Shown here: positions 24,834 to 31,875 of the stretch, piece after piece
Numbering within the stretch: position 1 is the first letter of the stretch
Layout: every line of letters starts with the position of its first letter
Assembly: GCA_022548915.1 (NCBI GenBank)
Contig: JAKZES010000047.1
Span: 1 to 40,669, forward strand
Direction of reading: 5' to 3'
DNA from: Verrucomicrobiaceae bacterium E54
GTDB taxonomy: Bacteria > Verrucomicrobiota > Verrucomicrobiia > Verrucomicrobiales > Akkermansiaceae
DNA length: 40,669 nt
The notes under the pieces: model-generated
Databases searched by the model: none
The model's input: the letters and a program-made list of their open reading frames with translations, nothing else
What the model was told of the DNA's origin: nothing
Position numbers and translations under genes: made by a program

Positions 24834-24862
24834 ATCACTCGCAAAGCAAACCTTTGCGCCAC
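24833..24862 (-). repeat. Dispersed GTGGCGCAAAG hairpin, copy 3
   Basis: On the minus strand it reads GTGGCGCAAAG, a five-base loop, then CTTTGCGAG-T-GATC, the same layout as copy 1 at 4496 (GTGGCGCAAAG, five bases, CTTTGCGAG-A-GATC). The stem is CGCAAAG (24840-24846) with CTTTGCG (24852-24858). It lies immediately 3' of cysK. Confidence 0.8.
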
Positions 24863-24863
24863 T

Positions 24864-25823
24864 TCAGACCTCCGCCACCGGGAGCTGGCTGACCTGCTCG
24901 CGCACGCTTTCTGCGAGCGGCGTGGAAAGGTAGCGCTCGGTGGACGAGCAGCCGATGGTGACGATGCGCTTGCCGGCGAACTCCGGCCGGGCCGCCACCT
25001 GCATCGCTGCCCAGACGTTGGCGCCGGTCGAGATCCCCGCGGGCAGGCCTTCCTCCTGAGCAAGCGCCTGGGCGGTCGCGAAGGCATCCTCGTTGCTGAC
25101 CTGGATCGTCTCATCGATGATGTCGACATTGAGGTTGCCGGGAATGAAGCCGGCACCGATCCCCTGGATCATGTGCGGGCCGGGATCACCGCCGGAAATC
25201 ACCGGGCTGGCGGTCGGCTCGACGGCGAAGGTCTTCAGGTCGCAGCGCTGCTTGAGCACCTCGGAAACCCCGGTGATCGTGCCCCCGGTGCCCACGCCCG
25301 CGACGAACGCGGCAATCTCGCCCCCGGTGTCGCGCCAGATCTCCTCGGCGGTGGTCTCGCGGTGAACCTGCGGGTTCGCCGGGTTGTCGAACTGGCCCGG
25401 ACCGAACGAGTCCGGATTCTCCTCGATGAGCTGCTTGGCCTTGGCGATCGCTCCGCCCATGCCCTTGGCGCGGGGCGTGAGGACGATCTCGGCCCCGAGC
25501 AGGCGCAGCAGCACGCGGCGCTCGATCGACATGCTCTCGGGCATGGTCAGGATGCAGCGGTATCCCTTGGCGCGGGCGACGAAGGCGAGCGCGATGCCGG
25601 TGTTGCCGGAGGTCGGCTCGATGATCAGGCCGCCGGGCTTGAGCGAGCCGTCCTTCTCGGCGGCCTCGATCATGGCCTTGCCGATGCGGTCCTTGACGCT
25701 GAAAAGCGGGTTGAAGAACTCGGCCTTGACGCAGATCTCGGCACCGAGATCCGCACCGACCTTGTTGAGCTTGATGAGCGGGGTGTTGCCAATGGTGGCA
25801 ACCATGTTTTCTGCGATGGGCAT
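24864..25823 (-). CDS. cysK: Cysteine synthase (O-acetylserine sulfhydrylase)
   Basis: PLP-dependent enzyme that makes cysteine from O-acetylserine and sulfide, the final step of sulfate assimilation. 319 residues, the normal length. The PLP Schiff-base lysine is Lys44 in FSVKDRIG; the substrate-binding loop is PTSGNTG (70-76); the phosphate-binding glycine loop is [10 protein letters not shown]; and [10 protein letters not shown] near the C-terminus is conserved. The start [19 protein letters not shown] is typical. It is the last gene of the cysJ-cysI-cysH-cysK series, 39 bases after cysH, with two 15-bp direct repeats in the gap. A frameshifted copy of its last 35 codons lies at 22988-23094. 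Confidence 0.95.
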   Translation of the reverse strand: MPIAENMVATIGNTPLIKLNKVGADLGAEICVKAEFFNPLFSVKDRIGKAMIEAAEKDGSLKPGGLIIEPTSGNTGIALAFVARAKGYRCILTMPESMSIERRVLLRLLGAEIVLTPRAKGMGGAIAKAKQLIEENPDSFGPGQFDNPANPQVHRETTAEEIWRDTGGEIAAFVAGVGTGGTITGVSEVLKQRCDLKTFAVEPTASPVISGGDPGPHMIQGIGAGFIPGNLNVDIIDETIQVSNEDAFATAQALAQEEGLPAGISTGANVWAAMQVAARPEFAGKRIVTIGCSSTERYLSTPLAESVREQVSQLPVAEV

Positions 25824-25825
25824 GG

Positions 25826-25857
25826 TTCGTCGGGGTTCGTGTTTCGTCGGGGTTCGT
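25826..25857. repeat. Two 15-bp direct repeats in the cysH-cysK gap
   Basis: TTCGTCGGGGTTCGT occurs at 25826-25840 and again at 25843-25857, separated by GT (period 17). The array fills nearly all of the space between the cysH stop and the cysK start, so it would form the cysK leader. No Shine-Dalgarno sequence is left in the leader. Confidence 0.8.
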
Positions 25858-25862
25858 TCGTG

Positions 25863-26582
25863 TTAGATCTGGAAATCGTTGTTCATCGACTCGAGGTGCA
25901 GGCCGCACTCGAATTTTTCGCCGTTGAAGCGGGTCGCCTCGGCACCCGACTCGGGTTCCGCGGGACGGGTGCTGTGCCAGTCTCCCATGGTCACGTAACC
26001 CTTGGACGCAAGCGGGTGGGGTGGCAAGCCGCGATCATGCATGTAGGCCGAAACCTGCGCATCGGCCCAGTCGAGGATGGGATAGACCTTCAGGGTGCGC
26101 TTCTGCCGCTCGGCGAAGGCGCGGTCGACCCGCGTGCTCGAATGGCTGCGCCGGACGCCGCTGAGCCACACGTCGCCGCCGATCTCGCGGAGGGCGCGGT
26201 TCATCGGCTCGACCTTGGTGATGATGCCGTATTGCTCCAGCGACTCCCCGCCCTGCTCCCACATCCGCCCGTGGAGCGCCTCCATGCGGGCGGCCGAAAC
26301 CAGCGGCTGGTAGATCCGGAGGTCGATGCCGGTCCTTGCGGTCAGCTCCTCGGCATAGCGGTAGGTTTCGGGAAACAGGAAGCCGGTGTCGATGAAGACC
26401 ACCGGCACCTGCGGCGCGTGCCGCGAGAGCAGGTCGAGCATCACCGCCGACTGGATCCCGAAGCTCGTCGACGCGACCAGCCGGTCGCCGAAACGCCCGG
26501 CGAGAAGCTCGAGCCGTTCTCCGGCCGTGAGCGTCTCGAGCTCGGCCGAAAGACCGGCCTCCATGTCCGTCGCAGTCGCCAT
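25863..26582 (-). CDS. cysH: Phosphoadenylyl-sulfate (PAPS) reductase
   Basis: 239-residue CysH-family enzyme that reduces activated sulfate to sulfite. Visible motifs are the P-loop-like STSFGIQSAVMLDLL, the VVFIDTGFLFPETY segment, LSGVRRSHSSTR and the catalytic C-terminal cysteine in FECGLH (Cys226). The paired cysteines (CC and CxxC) that hold the 4Fe-4S cluster of APS reductases are absent, so the enzyme is expected to use PAPS with thioredoxin or glutaredoxin as reductant. It begins two bases after the cysI stop, a tight operon link. ATP sulfurylase and APS kinase genes are not in this window and must lie elsewhere. Confidence 0.92.
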   Translation of the reverse strand: MATATDMEAGLSAELETLTAGERLELLAGRFGDRLVASTSFGIQSAVMLDLLSRHAPQVPVVFIDTGFLFPETYRYAEELTARTGIDLRIYQPLVSAARMEALHGRMWEQGGESLEQYGIITKVEPMNRALREIGGDVWLSGVRRSHSSTRVDRAFAERQKRTLKVYPILDWADAQVSAYMHDRGLPPHPLASKGYVTMGDWHSTRPAEPESGAEATRFNGEKFECGLHLESMNNDFQI

Positions 26583-26584
26583 GG

Positions 26585-28303
26585 TCAGTTCTTCAATGCC
26601 TCTTCCTTGATGTTCTGATGGAAGTCCGGCCCCTGGATGGTTTCGTTCACGATGCCCGCCCGGATCACGAAGTCACCGAAGTGCTCGCCCTCGTTCCGCT
26701 CCTTGGCGTATCGCTCCAGAATCGGATCGAGCGTGGCGCGGATGTCGGTCGCATCCAGGTCCTGGCGATAGAGTTTGCTCAGCCGCTGTCCGGCATGCCC
26801 CCCGCCGAGGTAGAGGTTGTAGCGGTTCGGCCCGCGGCCGACGAAGCCGATCTCGGCGATGAAGGGGCGGCCGCAGCCGTTGGGGCAGCCGGTCATGCGG
26901 ATCGTGATCGCATCGTGGCGCAGACCCAGCTCCTCCAGCTTCTCCTCGATGTCGGTGACCACGTCCGGCAGGTAGCGCTCGGCCTCGGCCAGGGCCAGCC
27001 CGCACGTGGGCAGGGCGACGCAGGCGATGGAGGAAAGCCGCAGCGAGCTGCGCTGGTGGGCCTGGTGCATGCCGTACTTCTCGAGCAGGGCTTCGATCTC
27101 CGAGCGCTTCTCGGCCGCGACGTTGGCGATGATCACGTTCTGGTTGGCGGTCAGGCGGAAGTCGCCCTCATGGACCCTGGCAATCTCACGAAGACCTTCC
27201 CGCATCGGATAGCCGGGCGTGTCGACCACGCGTCCGCCCTCGACGAAGAGCGTGAAGTGGAAGTTGCCGAGTTCGTCCTCGACCCAGCCGTAGCGGTCGC
27301 CGTTGTTCTCGAACTTGAAGTCGCGCACCGGCTCCAGGTCGTAGCCGAGATACTTGTTCAGCTCCGCCTTGAACCAATCCACGCCCCGATCCTCGATCGT
27401 GTACTTGAGGCGGGCATGCTTGCGGTCGGTCCGGTCGCCGTGGTCGCGCTGGACCATCACCACCTTCTCCGAAACATCGACGACCTGGTCCGGGGTGCAG
27501 AAGCCGATCACGTCGGCAATCCGCGGAAAGGTCGCCTCGTTGCCGTGGGTCATGCCCAGGCCGCCACCGACGGCGACGTTGTAGCCGACAAGCTTGCGAT
27601 CCTCGACGATGGCGATGAAGGACAGGTCGTTGGCATAGATGTCGACGTCGTTGCTCGGCGGCACCGCGATGGTGATCTTGAACTTCCGCGGCAGGTAGGT
27701 CTTGCCGTAGATCGGTTCAACCTCCTCCTTCGAGCTCTCGACCTTCTCGCCATCGAGCCAGATCTCGTGATAAGCCCTGGTCTGCGGGGTGAGGTGATCG
27801 GAGATGTCCTGGGCCGCCCGCAGCACCTCGTCGTGGACCGACGAGAGGTAGGGGTTCGGGTTGCACATCACGTTGCGGTTCACGTCGCCGCAGGCGGCGA
27901 TCGTGTCCATCGCGGTGTCGTTGATCTCCTTGATGGTCCGCTTCAGGTTCGACTTGATGATGCCGTGGAGCTGGAAGGCCTGGCGGGTGGTCAGCTTGAT
28001 CGTGCCGTTGGCGAATTCATCCGCCATGCGGTCGGTCTCGAGCCACTGGCCCGGCGTGGCCACGCCGCCCGGAACCCGGATCCGGATCATGAAGGAATAG
28101 GCCTTCTCCAGCTTGTGCTTGCGGCGGTTGGCGCGCAGGTCGCGGTCGTCCTGCTGGTAGGTGCCGTGGAACTTGAGCAACTGCTGGTCGTCCTCGCTCA
28201 GCGAGCCGGTCGACAGGTCGCGCAGACCCTCCGCGATCGTCCCGCGCAGGTAGTTCGAACGGGTCTTGATCCCCTCGTTCGCGGATAGTTTCTCGTCAGA
28301 CAT
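26585..28303 (-). CDS. cysI: Sulfite reductase (NADPH) hemoprotein beta subunit
   Basis: 572-residue assimilatory sulfite reductase subunit that reduces sulfite to sulfide by six electrons using siroheme and a 4Fe-4S cluster. The cluster ligands follow the family pattern: Cys428 and Cys434 (CVALPTCG) and Cys473 and Cys477 (TGCPNGCG). The first half carries the duplicated ferredoxin-like halves, with [15 protein letters not shown] and [13 protein letters not shown], and residues near RNVMCNPNP that bind the siroheme. Length fits E. coli CysI. It follows cysJ by 32 bases; that gap consists mostly of an ACTTGGAACTT repeat and contains no clear ribosome site. Partner of the flavoprotein subunit encoded upstream. 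Confidence 0.96.
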   Translation of the reverse strand: MSDEKLSANEGIKTRSNYLRGTIAEGLRDLSTGSLSEDDQQLLKFHGTYQQDDRDLRANRRKHKLEKAYSFMIRIRVPGGVATPGQWLETDRMADEFANGTIKLTTRQAFQLHGIIKSNLKRTIKEINDTAMDTIAACGDVNRNVMCNPNPYLSSVHDEVLRAAQDISDHLTPQTRAYHEIWLDGEKVESSKEEVEPIYGKTYLPRKFKITIAVPPSNDVDIYANDLSFIAIVEDRKLVGYNVAVGGGLGMTHGNEATFPRIADVIGFCTPDQVVDVSEKVVMVQRDHGDRTDRKHARLKYTIEDRGVDWFKAELNKYLGYDLEPVRDFKFENNGDRYGWVEDELGNFHFTLFVEGGRVVDTPGYPMREGLREIARVHEGDFRLTANQNVIIANVAAEKRSEIEALLEKYGMHQAHQRSSLRLSSIACVALPTCGLALAEAERYLPDVVTDIEEKLEELGLRHDAITIRMTGCPNGCGRPFIAEIGFVGRGPNRYNLYLGGGHAGQRLSKLYRQDLDATDIRATLDPILERYAKERNEGEHFGDFVIRAGIVNETIQGPDFHQNIKEEALKN

Positions 28304-28312
28304 GTTGTTGGA

Positions 28313-28337
28313 ACTTGGAACTTCTTACTTGGAACTT
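28313..28337. repeat. ACTTGGAACTT double repeat, copy 1 (cysJ-cysI gap)
   Basis: ACTTGGAACTT at 28313-28323 and 28327-28337, separated by CTT, preceded by a further TTGGA. It overlaps the cysJ stop codon (28336-28338) and ends nine bases before the cysI start. The same 25-base arrangement, with spacer CTC, occurs at 38074-38098 just before ruvC. Confidence 0.88.
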
Positions 28338-30099
28338 AGTAGACGTCGCGCTGGTAGCGCTTGTCCTTCCTGAGCGCATCGACGTACGCCTCGGCCTCCT
28401 GGCGGCTCTTGCCGCCGGCGGTTTCGACCGCCTCGATGAGGGCTTCGTGAACGTCGTGGGCCATGCGCGAGGCATCGCCGCAGACATAGAAGTGAGCACC
28501 GCGCTCGAGCCAGGTGTAGAGCTCCGCGGCGTTCTCGCGGATCCGGTCCTGCACGTAGACCTTCTCCGGCTGGTCGCGGGAAAAGGCGACATCGAGCCGG
28601 CCCAGCGCGCCGCTCTTGAGGTGGCCCTGCCACTCGAGCTGGTAGAGGAAGTCGTAGGTGAACCGCTGGTCGCCGAAGATCAGCCACGAGTCGCCCCTGG
28701 CACCGGTCTCGGCCCGATGCTCGATGAAGGCCCGGAAGGGGGCGATCCCGGTCCCGGGGCCGACCATGATGATCGGGGTGTCGTCCGAATGCGGCAGGCG
28801 GAAGTTCTTGTTGACGTGGGTGTAGACCTTCACCGGCTGACCGGTCTCGACCAGGTCGGAGAGAAAGGTCGAAGCGACGCCCTTGCGGGTCCGGCCGTGG
28901 GCCTCGTAGCGGACCGACGCCACCGTGAGGTGAACCTCGTCCGGATGGGCGAGCGGGCTGGAGGCGATCGAGTAGAGCCGCGGCGGCAGCTTGCGCAGGA
29001 TTTCCACCAGCGCCTGTGCCGAGAGCCCCTTGGGGGCGAAATCCGTCAGGGCATCCTCCACCCAGCGGCCCCAGAGGTAATCCTTCAGCGCGTCCTTGGC
29101 ATCCTCGGCGAGCAGCTTGCCGAGCTTTTGCGAACCCGCTTCGGCCTGGAGTTTCTTGAGGATCGCCTTGGAAAGCGTGGTGATCTCGAGGTCTTCGCGA
29201 AGCGCATCGGCCAGCAGCTTGGTCCCTGCTCCCTTGATCTCGACCTCCTCGGTCCCCTTGAGCCGCGCCGCCTTGAGCACGCCCTCGACCATGTCCGGCG
29301 CGTTGACCGGCACGATGGCAAGGCAGTCCCCCGGAAGATAGGTCAGACCCGAGCCCTCCAGGGAAAGCTCGTAGTGCCAGGTCTCCTTCTGCGAACCCTC
29401 ACCGTTGAGCAGCACCCTCTCCAGCAGCTCGGAGTCGAAGGGATTCTTCTTGCCGAAAGCCGAGGCCGTCGGAAGCGCCACCGCCGGGGCGGCATCCGGA
29501 GCCGCCGCCCCCTTCGGTGCGAGCGCCTTGAGCACGGTGTCGAGCCAGGCTGCGTGGTCCTCCTCGAAGTCGACGTCGCAGTCCTGACGGTTCGCCACTC
29601 GTCTCGCTCCCAGCTTCTCCAGGCGCTCGTCGATGTCCTTGCCGGTCTTGCAGAACTGCTCGTAGGAGGTGTCGCCCAACGCGCACACCGAGAATTCGAC
29701 GCCACCGAGATCGACCGTGTCGTTCATCAGGCCGTTGTAGAAATCGGTGGCCGTCTCCGGCGGGTCGCCATCGCCCCAGGTGCTGACGATCACCAGCAGC
29801 TTGCCGGCCTTCGCCAGGTCCTTGGGCGAAAGGTCGGCCATGTTCCTGACCGATGGCTTGAAACCACGCCGCTTGGCCTGCTTCGCGGTGAGGTCGGCGA
29901 GGCTCTCGGCATTCCCCGACTCCGTGCCGTAGAGCACCGTCAGTGGCTCCGGCTTGCCCGCGGCCGGGGCGGCGGGCGCTGGGGCCTGGGCCGACAAGTA
30001 ACCGCCCAGCCACAAGCGCTGGCCCGGTGTCAGTCCGGCCAACAGCGCCTCCAGCGCGGATCGCTCTTGGGGGGAAAAGGGAGCTTGCTCGGGAATCAT
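28336..30099 (-). CDS. cysJ: Sulfite reductase (NADPH) flavoprotein alpha subunit
   Basis: 587-residue diflavin reductase that passes electrons from NADPH through FAD and FMN to CysI. A flavodoxin domain (about 53-195) has the FMN phosphate loop YGTESGNAE, STWGDGDPPE and LGDTSYEQFC. An alanine/proline linker leads to the FAD domain with RLYSIASS (374-381) and GVASTFLSDL (407-416). The NADPH domain has GPGTGIAPFRAF (447-458), the YVCGDASRMAHDV motif and a C-terminal RYQRDVY ending in the conserved Tyr. All motifs are intact. It is the first gene of the cysJ-cysI-cysH-cysK series. Its start codon follows a cluster of GTTA/TAAC dyads that may be regulatory. Confidence 0.96.
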   Translation of the reverse strand: MIPEQAPFSPQERSALEALLAGLTPGQRLWLGGYLSAQAPAPAAPAAGKPEPLTVLYGTESGNAESLADLTAKQAKRRGFKPSVRNMADLSPKDLAKAGKLLVIVSTWGDGDPPETATDFYNGLMNDTVDLGGVEFSVCALGDTSYEQFCKTGKDIDERLEKLGARRVANRQDCDVDFEEDHAAWLDTVLKALAPKGAAAPDAAPAVALPTASAFGKKNPFDSELLERVLLNGEGSQKETWHYELSLEGSGLTYLPGDCLAIVPVNAPDMVEGVLKAARLKGTEEVEIKGAGTKLLADALREDLEITTLSKAILKKLQAEAGSQKLGKLLAEDAKDALKDYLWGRWVEDALTDFAPKGLSAQALVEILRKLPPRLYSIASSPLAHPDEVHLTVASVRYEAHGRTRKGVASTFLSDLVETGQPVKVYTHVNKNFRLPHSDDTPIIMVGPGTGIAPFRAFIEHRAETGARGDSWLIFGDQRFTYDFLYQLEWQGHLKSGALGRLDVAFSRDQPEKVYVQDRIRENAAELYTWLERGAHFYVCGDASRMAHDVHEALIEAVETAGGKSRQEAEAYVDALRKDKRYQRDVY

Positions 30100-30103
30100 T
30101 TAA

Positions 30104-30128
30104 TTAGTGAGTTACCTAACTTTGTAAC
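30104..30128. promoter_or_regulatory. Overlapping GTTA/TAAC dyads before cysJ
   Basis: Two inverted repeats overlap: AGTTA-CC-TAACT (30110-30121) and GTTAC-N8-GTAAC (30111-30115 with 30124-30128); a further TTAG/CTAA pair (30104-30107, 30116-30119) sits around the first. The cluster is 5 to 29 bases upstream of the cysJ start, where a bound repressor, or RNA folding, could control the sulfur operon. The binding protein is unknown; this is inferred only from symmetry and place. Confidence 0.45.
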
Positions 30129-30318
30129 GTTTCGCAAAAGAGACTCCATCACCGGAGCCCGGCCTGCAAGTGGATTTTGAAGCAACGAAGGCGGTTTGTC
30201 GCCCCCAGCGTGCCAAAATCCGGCCGTCCGCCTGCCCCTTGACGACCCGGAAGGCCTACGTCTGGCGGACTTCACATCGACGAACTACGACTTTTCTTTC
30301 ATGCATTGCAAATCGCCT

Positions 30319-30347
30319 AATTGGAAAAATCCGCTGGAATTCCAATT
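30319..30347. promoter_or_regulatory. Inverted repeat in leader of outer-membrane protein gene
   Basis: AATTGGAA (30319-30326) pairs with TTCCAATT (30340-30347) across a 13-base loop, 71 bases before the beta-barrel start codon. It could be an operator or a leader hairpin. The remainder of the divergent region 30129-30417 shows no other feature I can support, and no known riboswitch was recognised. Confidence 0.35.
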
Positions 30348-30417
30348 GGGGGTCGGTGGTTCTTGGACTTTCTTCGCGGCGGCCCGAAAGCCGTTCCAAT
30401 CCAATCCACCAAACACC

Positions 30418-31365
30418 ATGAAACGCACCCTGCTTCCCCTTGTCGCCCTCGCCATCGGAACCCCGGCCCTGGCCGGCGTGTCGCCCGTCATCAACGACGA
30501 TCCCGCGCCCTCGAACGGCGACTGGATCTACGACCTGCGGCGGCCGATCACCAACCCCACCTTGTTCGATCTGGCGGTTCCGTCGACCAACATCCGCCCG
30601 ATCTTCGCCTACCACGCGCTGCCCGACTTCGTGAACACCACGGCCGGCAACCTGCCGGTCGGGGGCGACGTCCAGGTTTACGCCCTGCAGTTCGAGTATG
30701 CCCTGTCCGAGCGACTCTCGATCGTCGCGACCAAGGATGGCTACATCGATTTCAATCCGGACGCGACCCTGGCCGACACCTCGGGCTTCGCCAACCTGGG
30801 TGGCGGACTCAAGTATGCGTTCATCCTCGACCCCGACGCCGGCCGGGCCCTCAGCGGCTCGCTGACCTTCGAGTTTCCCACCGGGAACTCGGATGTGTTC
30901 CAGGGAGCCGGCGACGGATCGGTGAACCTGATCCTGTCCGGCGTCCAGACCATCGATGACTGGCAGTTCGCGGGCGGTGCCGGGGTGTCCATCCCCTTCT
31001 CGGGTCAACAGGCCACCACCGGCTTCCTCAGCGCCCACGCCAGCTACGAGGTGACGCCGTGGTTCATTCCGCTGATCGAATTGAACTGGTTCTCGGTGAT
31101 CGACGCGGGCGACGGCCGTCGCGCCTTCAACGCCCAGGCCGGCGGGGCCGTCCCGGTGATTGCGGAATTCGAAGGCAGCGACTTCTTCAACATCGGTGCC
31201 GGAAACGCCGACCGGAACCGCCACCTGGTGACCGCCGCGGTCGGCTTCCGCTCGAAGATCACCGACCGGATCCAGACCGGGGTCGCCTACGAGATCCCGC
31301 TCACCGATGAGGAGAACAGCGTGATCGAGAGCCGCTTGACCCTCGACCTCGTCTGGCGCTTCTGA
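30418..31365 (+). CDS. Outer-membrane beta-barrel protein of unknown function
   Basis: 315 residues from the ATG at 30418, which starts a Sec signal peptide (MKRTLLPLVALAIGTPALAG); the frame extends upstream to 30196 without coding character. The mature protein alternates polar and hydrophobic residues in strands (for example VQVYALQFEYALSERLSIVA, and FLSAHASYEVTPWFIPLIEL), and it ends in the aromatic residue of LVWRF, as expected for an outer-membrane barrel recognised by the BAM complex. The glycine-rich turns and the LGGGLKYAF segment resemble transporter-like or OmpW/MetA-pathway-like porins, but I cannot name the family. It is divergent from cysJ and followed by a strong terminator, so it is a single-gene unit. 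Confidence 0.82.
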   Translation: MKRTLLPLVALAIGTPALAGVSPVINDDPAPSNGDWIYDLRRPITNPTLFDLAVPSTNIRPIFAYHALPDFVNTTAGNLPVGGDVQVYALQFEYALSERLSIVATKDGYIDFNPDATLADTSGFANLGGGLKYAFILDPDAGRALSGSLTFEFPTGNSDVFQGAGDGSVNLILSGVQTIDDWQFAGGAGVSIPFSGQQATTGFLSAHASYEVTPWFIPLIELNWFSVIDAGDGRRAFNAQAGGAVPVIAEFEGSDFFNIGAGNADRNRHLVTAAVGFRSKITDRIQTGVAYEIPLTDEENSVIESRLTLDLVWRF

Positions 31366-31405
31366 TATCTACGACCCGACCGTTTTCATCGTCAGGTTGC
31401 TGCAC

Positions 31406-31448
31406 GAACCCGTCTCCGGCACGATGCCGGGGGCGGGTTCAATCTTTT
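31406..31448 (+). terminator. Rho-independent terminator of beta-barrel gene
   Basis: GAACCCG (31406-31412) pairs with CGGGTTC (31434-31440), enclosing an inner stem CCGGC/GCCGG with loop ACGAT. It is followed by AATCTTTT (31441-31448). It lies 41 bases after the beta-barrel stop and separates it from the convergent OsmC gene. Confidence 0.85.
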
Positions 31449-31464
31449 CCCGGGAAGGCCCGGC

Positions 31465-31875
31465 TCAACCGGTCCACTCCCAATTCATCTCGACCTCGAT
31501 GTCGGGATGAATGCTGTGGTGAACCGGGCAACCGCGGCCCGTCGCCTCGAGGAAGGCCCGCTCCGGATGATCGGCGGGCAGCGGCACGCTGAGATCCAAC
31601 TCCAACCGGGCGATGCGCCGGGGCGTCTCGGCCGACATGTGCTTGCGGACGGTGACCTTCATCCCCTCCACGGGGATCTCCTTGCGCTGCGCGGCAATGC
31701 CCATCACGGTCGCCATGCAGGACCCGAGCGCCGTCGCCACCAGGTCGGTGGGCGAAAAGGCCTCGCCGCGCCCGTTGTTGTCGACCGGGGCATCCGTCGA
31801 AATCACGGACCCCGAGGGGCCATGGGTGGCGGTGCAGTGGAGTTCGCCTTCGTAATCAATCTGGATCTGGACCAT
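31465..31875 (-). CDS. OsmC family peroxiredoxin-like protein
   Basis: 136 residues from the ATG at 31873-31875; the longer frame upstream only re-reads kinase sequence. Small cytoplasmic OsmC/Ohr-fold protein of normal length. The two redox cysteines are Cys53 in ALGSCMATVMG, on the central helix, and Cys116 in GCPVHHSI. FSPTDLVATALGSC is the family signature. Such proteins reduce organic hydroperoxides; whether this is an OsmC, Ohr or YhfA-type member is not settled here. Its start lies inside the last 20 bases of the kinase gene, so it is probably translated from the same sigma-kinase transcript. Confidence 0.9.
   Translation of the reverse strand: MVQIQIDYEGELHCTATHGPSGSVISTDAPVDNNGRGEAFSPTDLVATALGSCMATVMGIAAQRKEIPVEGMKVTVRKHMSAETPRRIARLELDLSVPLPADHPERAFLEATGRGCPVHHSIHPDIEVEMNWEWTG

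Noticed and set aside
24828-30180. Long plus-strand frames antisense to cysK, cysH, cysI and cysJ
   Set aside because: The minus-strand genes have intact catalytic motifs; the opposite frames show none and follow codon-position shadows.
30129-30417. Possible SAM or other sulfur riboswitch in the cysJ/beta-barrel divergent region
   Set aside because: No conserved riboswitch core was recognised; only simple inverted repeats are visible.
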